From an uncultured beta proteobacterium (lineage in GTDB: Bacteria > Pseudomonadota > Gammaproteobacteria > Burkholderiales > Burkholderiaceae_C), in assembly GCA_903822205.1 (NCBI GenBank), contig CAIJOK010000061.1, forward strand, positions 1 to 36,858: DNA of 36,858 nt. The letters are read 5' to 3'. The notes beneath the pieces are model-generated. The model was not told where the DNA came from. It saw only the letters and a list, made by a program, of their open reading frames with translations, and made no database searches. The position numbers and the translations under genes were made by a program. Below are positions 32,352-36,858 of the stretch, piece after piece. The number at the start of each line of letters is the position of its first letter. Position 1 is the stretch's first letter.

Positions 32352-35300
32352 ATGCAAGGGCAACTTTTTACGCAGGACTTTCTGACGCGCGGCATCTTTG
32401 AGACGCCGCCGCATCAGGACTTGACTACCGCAAACTTTGCCACCTTTCGTGCCGAAATGGCAAGCATTTTCAAGGGCTTTGACGGCGCTTCGAACAACAA
32501 CGAAGCGCAGACTGAAAACCTGCTGATCACCAAGGTGCTGGTCGCCTTGGGCTGGGGTGACGACACGCTGCCGCAGGTTAATTCAGACCCCAAAGGCCGT
32601 CAGGCCGTGCCCGACTGGCTGCTGTTTGCCAGCAGCGACAAGAAGGCCGCCGCTCGGGCACAAAGCAAAGACGACCAACGTTACCGCCACGGCTTGGTTA
32701 TTCTGGAAGCCAAACGCTGGCTGCGTCCGCTCGACCGGGGCGACGGCAAAGATGCCTTCGACCCTGACGCACCCTCATCGCAAATGCTGCGCTACCTCAG
32801 CCGCGTCGATGTGGTCTCTGACCGTGCTGTCAAGTGGGGCATGCTGACCAATGGTGCCGTCTGGCGACTGTACTGGCAGGATGCCCGATCCCGCGCCGAA
32901 GAGTTCTTTGAAGTCGATCTGGCTGCTGCGCTGAATCTGCCCGGTATTCAACACGAGATTGATGCCATCACACCTGACCACGCCCTGCGGCTATTTTTCT
33001 TGTTCTTTCAACGCAGCGCCTTTCTGCCGCAAAGCTGGGACAGCGCCGATCGCACGTTTCACGCCTACGCGATCAACGAAGCGCGGCTCTACGAAGAAAA
33101 AGTATCGCAAGACTTGGGCTCGCGTGTCTTCACCGAAGTTTTTCCGCAACTCGCCGACGCATTGGCGCGAGGCGACCTGCAAGCAAAAACGCACGAGGTA
33201 GGTATCGGCCAGTTCAGACGCTCGCAGTTCACGCCGGAATACCTGGACGAAGTGCGCGAAGCCGCGTTCGTGATGCTGTACCGCTTGTTGTTTCTGTTTT
33301 ACGCCGAAGACCGCAACCTGCTGCCGGTACGCGATGCACGTTACGCGCCGTACAGCGTTCGCCGCTTGCGCCAGGAGATTCGCGACAAGGTGGATGCGGG
33401 TACTACGTTTTCGCGTACCGTCAGCGGTATCTGGTTCAACTTGCAAGCTGTGTTCGAGCTGATCGACATCGGCGACGACGATGTTGGCATGCCAGCGTAC
33501 AACGGCGGCCTGTTTGACCGTTCGCGTTCACTCTTGCTGGTGCGTACTAAGGTGGCCGACAAGGTGATGGCACCCATCATCGATGCGCTGTCGCGCCGCA
33601 CCGAAGACCGGCTGCACGGCTGGATCAACTACCGCGATTTGGCTGTGGCACACCTGGGCGGCATTTATGAGCGTCTGCTCGAATACAGCCTGGTACACGA
33701 GGTGCAGGCCAAGGACGACTACAAAGACAAGCAAGAGATCAACCGCATCATCGCGGTCCCCGCCAGCTTTGCGCGCAAGGTCTCGGGCAGCTACTACACG
33801 CACGACGACCTGGTGCGCCTGATCCTGCGCGAGTCGGTGGGGTTGTTGGCAAGCGAACGCATGGATGCTTTCAAGGCACACGTCAAAAAGTTGGCAAAGA
33901 GGAACGCACTCAACCCTGGCGACTGGGATGCGCTCGATGCCAAAGACCCTGCGGCGCAGATTCTGGAACTCAAAATTTGCGACCCGGCCATGGGCAGCGG
34001 CCACTTTCTGGTGGCCCTGGTGGACGATTTGGCTGATCGTGTGCTTGAAGCTATCACCACGGCCACCCACACCGTCAATGCACAGCCGTGGGCATCACAT
34101 CTGGTAGAGAGCGGCAGACCCTGGCATAGCCCGGTGCTACAACGCGTCGCGACCATTCGCCAAAGCATCAAGACCACCGCCCGGGACCACGGCTGGGCCG
34201 TGACCGACGCACAACTGGATGACCGTCACATCGTTCGCCGCATGATCCTGAAGAAGTGCATCTTCGGCGTTGACAAGAACCTGATGGCGGTGGAACTGGC
34301 CAAGACCGCGCTCTGGCTGCACACTTTTACCGTGGGTGCGCCTTTGAGTTTTCTGGACCACCACTTGCGCACTGGCGACAGCCTGCACGGTGAGCAGTTG
34401 CCGCAGGTGCAACGCGGCCTGCAAAACCTGGGTGCGCTGCTGCTGCAAAGCGAATTTGACCGGCTGGCGCGAGCAGCCAGAAACATCGCCCAGGTGGCTG
34501 ATTTGACCGACGTGGACATTGCCGAAGCGCAACTGTCCAAACAGCTTGCCGACGAAGCGCAGACCCAATTGGCACCGATTCACGCCGTACTCGACTTTTG
34601 GCGCGCCATGCGCTGGCTGGTGCCGGGCTGGCCCGTGGACAAAATTTCCAAGCTGGCGCAACTGCTCAAGCTGCCCAAAGACGTGGATGAGCGATCGGCA
34701 CAAGTCGCAGCGGGCCAGCATTCGGAATATGCCGGTCTGCTCAAGCTGCTGGAGCCAGGCCATAACCTAGTGCAGGTACTGGCCTTAGGACGAATCGACG
34801 GCAATGACAGTGCGACGCAAGCCGCAAACGATCTTATGGCGCGTGCCCGTACCTTGGCCGCGAACGAAACATTTTTCCATTGGTGGACCACGTTCCCCAC
34901 CGTGTTTGGTGTCGGGTCGCGCGCCGGCTTTGATGCCGTCATTGGCAACCCGCCGTGGGACCGCATCAAGCTGCAAGAGGTGGAATGGTTTTCCGAGCGC
35001 AACCAAGCCATTGCAGCCCAGCCTCGCGCTGCTGACCGCAAAAAGATGATCGCCGCGCTGCAACACGTGAAGATGATGCAGACCGGCATCAACACGCCGC
35101 CCGTCATGGACCTCTGGGCGCAATACCAGGCAGCCGCCGCCAAGGCTGAGACCCATGCCCGCGTGCTGGGCAACGGCAAACTCGGCTCTGGCGACTACCC
35201 ACTGCTGGGCGGCGGTGACCTGAACCTTTACAGCCTGTTTGTGGAACGCGCCCAAGCCCTGACCGCTGTCGATGGCGTGGTGGCACTGCTGACACCGAGC

Positions 35301-36707
35301 GGCATCGCTGCTGACAAGGGCGCTGCCGAATTCTTTCGATCCATCAGCAGCAGCGGCAAACTGCGCGCCCTGTTCGATTTTGAAAACCGCAAGGTGTTCT
35401 TCCCGGACGTGCACGCCAGTTTCAAGTTTTGCACCCTGGTGTTTGGCAAACAGCAACGCTTAAGCCAGGACGAGCCACCCAAACCGCTGCCTGCACGTTG
35501 CGCCTTTTATCTTCACAGCCTGGACGAACTGGATGCACCCGATCGCGTGATCACGCTGTCTGCGGACGACTTTGTGCGCGTGAACCCAAATACCGGTGCG
35601 GCCCCCATTTTTCGCAACCGGCGCGATGCCGACATCACGCTCAAGCTCTACGCCAGGCATCCCGTACTCGTGAAGCAAGGAGGCTATAGCGAAACCTTGG
35701 GCACGCTGCCGGACGTGAAGGTCTGGCCGGTGAAGTACGTCACCATGTTCCACATGACCAACGACTCGGGACTGTTCTTGAAATCGGAAGAACTGGAGCA
35801 ACAGGTCTGGCGGCGAGCGTCCTTGAACTGTTGGGAAAAGGGCGGTGCGAGAGCCGTGCCTTTGTACGAGGGCAAGATGGTTCAGATGTACGACCATCGT
35901 GCGGCTGATGTTGTGGTGAACACTGAAAACCTAATGCGTGCAGCGCAGCCAGAAACCATTTCACAGATCGAAAAGGCAAACCCCGCACGTTACCCTCAGC
36001 CACAGTATTTTGTTGTGAACACTGAGACCTCGGCCAACCCCTACAAGTGGGCGTTAGGCTTCAAAGAAATTTCAGCACCCACTAACGCCCGCAGCATGAT
36101 CGCAACGCTCATGCCGGGCGTTGCCTTTGGCAATAAAGTGCCGCTACTGATACCGCAAGCCCAAACACCACAAGCAGCCGCGAACACAGCCAGCTTGATT
36201 GCGGCAAATTTCAACAGTTTTGTTTTTGACTTCGTGCTACGTCAAAAATTGCAAGGTCAAACCATCAACTTATTCATTCTGGAACAACTCCCCGTCATCG
36301 CCCCCGAGCGTTTCAACGAAGCACTGCCCGCCTCTTTCGCCGCCACCATGTGCGCAGCCAAGCTGATGAACGCTCACCACGCGCACCCGACAGTGGCCGA
36401 CTTCGTGATCCAGCAAGTGCTGGCACTCAGCTACACGGCGCATGACATGGCACCGTTCGCCAAAGACCTGGGTTATGTGGACGCTGCCGGCCTGGTGCTG
36501 CCGCCCTTTGTGTGGAATGAGGAGGAACGCCAAGCCCGCATGGCAGCGCTGGATGCCCTGTTTTTCTATCTCTACGGCCTCAATGCCGAAGATGCCGCCT
36601 ACGTCCTTGACACCTTCCCCATCGTGCGTGAACAAGACCAGAAGGCTTTTGGCCACTACCGCACCAAGCAAGAAATCCTGCGTCTGCTGGCCGTACTGAT
36701 CGCTTGA
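32352..36707 (+). CDS. Single-chain type II restriction-modification enzyme (type IIG-like)
   Basis: This 1451-residue protein should carry both DNA cleavage and adenine methylation. Near the N-terminus VPDWLL (Pro87-Asp88) and ILEAKRW (Glu119, Lys121) form a PD-(D/E)xK nuclease site. A helical region follows, then SGSYYTHDDLV (478-488), the SAM-binding motif CDPAMGSGHFL (543-553) and the catalytic NPPW (876-879) of an N6-adenine methylase of the gamma type. The C-terminal third (about 1080-1330; YPQPQYF, ILEQLPVI) is likely the target-recognition part. No separate specificity or helicase gene is present, so BREX, DISARM or type I systems are less likely. There is no Shine-Dalgarno before ATG 32352. 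It lies between two insertion-sequence ends, consistent with horizontal gain. Confidence 0.87.
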   Translation: MQGQLFTQDFLTRGIFETPPHQDLTTANFATFRAEMASIFKGFDGASNNNEAQTENLLITKVLVALGWGDDTLPQVNSDPKGRQAVPDWLLFASSDKKAAARAQSKDDQRYRHGLVILEAKRWLRPLDRGDGKDAFDPDAPSSQMLRYLSRVDVVSDRAVKWGMLTNGAVWRLYWQDARSRAEEFFEVDLAAALNLPGIQHEIDAITPDHALRLFFLFFQRSAFLPQSWDSADRTFHAYAINEARLYEEKVSQDLGSRVFTEVFPQLADALARGDLQAKTHEVGIGQFRRSQFTPEYLDEVREAAFVMLYRLLFLFYAEDRNLLPVRDARYAPYSVRRLRQEIRDKVDAGTTFSRTVSGIWFNLQAVFELIDIGDDDVGMPAYNGGLFDRSRSLLLVRTKVADKVMAPIIDALSRRTEDRLHGWINYRDLAVAHLGGIYERLLEYSLVHEVQAKDDYKDKQEINRIIAVPASFARKVSGSYYTHDDLVRLILRESVGLLASERMDAFKAHVKKLAKRNALNPGDWDALDAKDPAAQILELKICDPAMGSGHFLVALVDDLADRVLEAITTATHTVNAQPWASHLVESGRPWHSPVLQRVATIRQSIKTTARDHGWAVTDAQLDDRHIVRRMILKKCIFGVDKNLMAVELAKTALWLHTFTVGAPLSFLDHHLRTGDSLHGEQLPQVQRGLQNLGALLLQSEFDRLARAARNIAQVADLTDVDIAEAQLSKQLADEAQTQLAPIHAVLDFWRAMRWLVPGWPVDKISKLAQLLKLPKDVDERSAQVAAGQHSEYAGLLKLLEPGHNLVQVLALGRIDGNDSATQAANDLMARARTLAANETFFHWWTTFPTVFGVGSRAGFDAVIGNPPWDRIKLQEVEWFSERNQAIAAQPRAADRKKMIAALQHVKMMQTGINTPPVMDLWAQYQAAAAKAETHARVLGNGKLGSGDYPLLGGGDLNLYSLFVERAQALTAVDGVVALLTPSGIAADKGAAEFFRSISSSGKLRALFDFENRKVFFPDVHASFKFCTLVFGKQQRLSQDEPPKPLPARCAFYLHSLDELDAPDRVITLSADDFVRVNPNTGAAPIFRNRRDADITLKLYARHPVLVKQGGYSETLGTLPDVKVWPVKYVTMFHMTNDSGLFLKSEELEQQVWRRASLNCWEKGGARAVPLYEGKMVQMYDHRAADVVVNTENLMRAAQPETISQIEKANPARYPQPQYFVVNTETSANPYKWALGFKEISAPTNARSMIATLMPGVAFGNKVPLLIPQAQTPQAAANTASLIAANFNSFVFDFVLRQKLQGQTINLFILEQLPVIAPERFNEALPASFAATMCAAKLMNAHHAHPTVADFVIQQVLALSYTAHDMAPFAKDLGYVDAAGLVLPPFVWNEEERQARMAALDALFFYLYGLNAEDAAYVLDTFPIVREQDQKAFGHYRTKQEILRLLAVLIA

Positions 36708-36722
36708 TTGAAAAAACGGTGG

Positions 36723-36858
36723 CAGGGCTGTCCCATCTAAATTTTTGCTGTAAACTCCTAAAAGTATAGTGTCTAATGGAGATTATTGACAATGGCAACA
36801 GAAACAGAAACGATAGCAGGATTTCGGGAACATTTTGGTAAAATCCCGGATCACAGGA
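36723..36858 (+). mobile_element. Start of an ISAs1-type insertion sequence, cut by the window end
   Basis: CAGGGCTGTCCCATCTAA (36723-36740) looks like a terminal inverted repeat and begins 16 bases after the restriction-modification stop codon. TATAGT (36765-36770) may serve as the -10 of the transposase promoter. The right end is outside the window, so the repeat cannot be confirmed by pairing. Confidence 0.6.
36792..36858 (+). CDS. Transposase, ISAs1/H-repeat family, N-terminal fragment
   Basis: Only 22 codons are visible: MATETETIAGF followed by REHFGKIPDHR. The pattern of an aromatic or hydrophobic stretch followed by IPD(H/Y)R matches the start of ISAs1-family (H-repeat) transposases. 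GGAG lies ten bases before the ATG. The frame is open to the window edge. Confidence 0.7.
   Translation, partial: MATETETIAGFREHFGKIPDHR

Noticed and set aside
32352-36707. BREX PglX or type I methylase subunit
   Set aside because: The N-terminal PD-(D/E)xK site and the absence of partner genes fit a single-chain type II enzyme better.

Overview
The window looks like a chromosomal segment of a betaproteobacterium, probably of the order Burkholderiales. The basis is the minus-strand block ubiE, Tim44-like gene, tsaB and rimI, whose products read as betaproteobacterial, together with a moderate GC content and a REP-like hairpin of a type I associate with this class. I cannot name the genus.

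Layout. Positions 1-24831 are a signal-transduction island read entirely from the plus strand. It starts with a broken PAS-sensor fragment and a REP-like hairpin. It then holds seven hybrid sensor histidine kinases (721, 2978, 5506, 10162, 13083, 18109 and 22348), a site-2-type membrane protease (9430), a CheR methyltransferase (17198) and a periplasmic solute-binding protein (21513). Six of the seven kinases end in almost the same HisKA-HATPase-REC core but carry different combinations of a small set of input modules: a six-helix membrane module, MASE1 plus CHASE, four recognisable PAS types, an N-terminal receiver and a periplasmic loop. The seventh (13083) is of another lineage, with HAMP, GAF, a coiled coil and three receivers. 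It forms an overlapping operon with cheR and the 18109 kinase. No HPt protein, CheB, chemoreceptor or DNA-binding response regulator lies in the window, so the phosphorelay output must be elsewhere.

Positions 24971-25800 hold a PrlF/YhaV-type toxin-antitoxin pair. Positions 25886-31080 are a minus-strand housekeeping and envelope block: rimI, tsaB (tRNA t6A synthesis), a Tim44-like membrane protein, ubiE (quinone methyltransferase), a secreted beta-propeller and a periplasmic alpha-carbonic anhydrase. Positions 31081-32350 are a decayed region. It contains heptamer tandem repeats, two DUF2442 genes each preceded by a stub of a DUF4160 gene, and the left end of an IS3-type element. Positions 32352-36707 encode a single-chain restriction-modification enzyme, followed directly by the start of an ISAs1-type insertion sequence that runs off the window.

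The most unusual features are the kinase array, which looks built by duplication, deletion and module exchange, and the many short tandem repeats (periods 7, 9, 10 and 15 bp) at gene starts and in linkers. The 2978 kinase even preserves what looks like the scar of the deletion that removed its membrane domain.
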